Part shown: positions 22,357 to 22,854 of the stretch, piece by piece | Position numbering within the stretch: the stretch's first letter is position 1 | Layout: every line of letters starts with the position of its first letter | NCBI GenBank assembly: GCA_045588325.1 | Contig: JAZNEA010000038.1 | Location: 1-22,854, forward strand | Direction of reading: 5' to 3' | DNA: 22,854 nucleotides | Source of the DNA: RGIG7378 sp045588325 | GTDB taxonomy: Bacteria > Bacillota > Clostridia > RGIG7378 | Notes under the pieces: model-generated | What the model was told of the DNA's origin: nothing | Seen by the model: only the letters and a program-made list of their open reading frames with translations | The model's database searches: none | Made by a program: the position numbers and the translations under genes

Positions 22357-22520
22357 ATCGGCAAACGCCGATGTGAAGTTATGCCTAAGGTATAATGAAG
22401 TTTTGTACTGTCGCACAAAGTGAAGTTAAGTGCGCCACTCACTTCCTCAGAAACTTCACTGTCCGTAGGACAACTTCACTTACGAAGCAAACTTCGCAAG
22501 CGCCGAAAGGCGCACTTAGT
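22357..22520. repeat. Hairpin cluster tagged with TGAAGTT / AACTTCA
   Basis: Within the gene-free stretch 22183-22561, three TGAAGTT tags (22374, 22396, 22421) and two inverted AACTTCA tags (22452, 22472) alternate with small hairpins: 22357-22372, 22380-22394, AAGTG/CACTT near 22428-22444, GTCC/GGAC near 22461-22471, CGAAG/CTTCG near 22483-22496, and GCGCC-GAAA-GGCGC at 22500-22513. A 9-base long-range complement also exists (22428-22436 with 22509-22517). I know of similar tags in Clostridia but no named family. Confidence 0.7.
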
Positions 22521-22561
22521 TGAACCACCTCACAAATACTGTTGGACCAATTGGATGTTGA

Positions 22562-22854
22562 TTAACGGTTATCATATGATATTGCAACTTCCTTATCCTT
22601 CATTTCTGACGCTCTAAGGATGATAATTACCGCATCGTCGTTCCAAGAAATAGAAGCAATATTGTGTTCTCCCGCATTTGCACCGTCATCGTTAAGTTTA
22701 GTAGATACACGCTCGATTATTTTGCCATTATGGTCCTTGAGTGTCAGTCTGATTTCTGCTGGACCAAAGGGCCATTCGGGGTCACTCATTTGCTCATAAA
22801 CAAGCGAATATTCTCCGTCAGGACTGTTGTATGTTGCAATTTCTCTCGGGTGCA
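22562..22854 (-). CDS. 3' part of an unknown protein, truncated by the window edge
   Basis: The reading frame is open from the window edge to a stop codon at 22562-22564, giving about 97 residues of the C-terminal part. It begins with HPREIATYNSPDGEYSLVYEQ, upstream of the first internal Met, so the real start lies outside the window. Seen: a beta-rich, soluble-looking domain with EWPFGPAEIRLTLKDHNGK and NIASISWNDDAVIIILRA, ending in SYDNR. There is no membrane helix in the visible part. I do not recognise a family name; similar domains appear in small Bacillota lipoproteins, from memory. Transcripts would run on through the hairpin cluster to the terminator at 22241-22278. Confidence 0.7.
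   Translation of the reverse strand, partial: HPREIATYNSPDGEYSLVYEQMSDPEWPFGPAEIRLTLKDHNGKIIERVSTKLNDDGANAGEHNIASISWNDDAVIIILRASEMKDKEVAISYDNR

Noticed and set aside
22357..22520. CRISPR array
   Set aside because: The repeated tag is only 7 bases, occurs in both orientations and at unequal spacing, and no cas gene is near.

Overview
The window looks like chromosomal DNA of an anaerobic gut- or rumen-type Bacillota, most likely class Clostridia and probably Lachnospiraceae. This is inferred from moderate GC, strong GGAGG ribosome binding sites, a two-iron superoxide reductase, a small Cys-rich protein resembling DUF6472, and SipW/TasA-type secretion genes. No rRNA, tRNA, insertion sequence, phage gene or CRISPR array was seen. 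Nearly every gene lies on the minus strand; the exception is a GtrA-acyltransferase fusion at 6533-7636.

Reading the minus strand from high to low coordinates. (1) 22562-22854 is the 3' part of an unknown gene that runs off the window. It is followed by a gene-free stretch (22183-22561) with a cluster of small hairpins tagged by TGAAGTT, an intrinsic terminator, and the promoter area of an uncharacterised 124-residue protein (21808-22182). (2) 12387-21558 is the most interesting block. A clear promoter drives a SipW-type signal peptidase, a TasA/camelysin-like fibre subunit behind a structured leader, then a terminator. After it come a membrane-anchored TasA-like protein, a second SipW-type peptidase, another TasA-like protein, a 1628-residue adhesin and a last small exported protein. 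The likely job is to build and anchor a surface fibre or adhesin. The adhesin carries four C/HxH/C clusters that may bind metal. (3) 7614-12184 holds a membrane protein with Rossmann-like domains and a possible RyR-like C-terminus, a superoxide reductase, a DUF362 protein, an S66 peptidase and the small Cys-rich protein.

(4) 41-6397 is another minus-strand run: MATE transporter, SppA-like protease, RDD membrane protein, alpha/beta hydrolase, two paralogous membrane-anchored surface proteins and Maf. The first four genes are tightly spaced or overlap and are probably one operon. The last three are separated by strong terminator hairpins whose U-tracts run into, or sit beside, the next ribosome binding site, which suggests graded readthrough. 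The GtrA fusion at 6533-7636 diverges from the MATE gene, and its promoter lies so close to its ATG that the mRNA may be almost leaderless.

The genes that work together most clearly are those of the fibre block: two dedicated signal peptidases, three exported subunits with SipW-like or related N-termini, one anchored subunit and a giant adhesin. Functions are assigned from motif recognition only; no searches were run.
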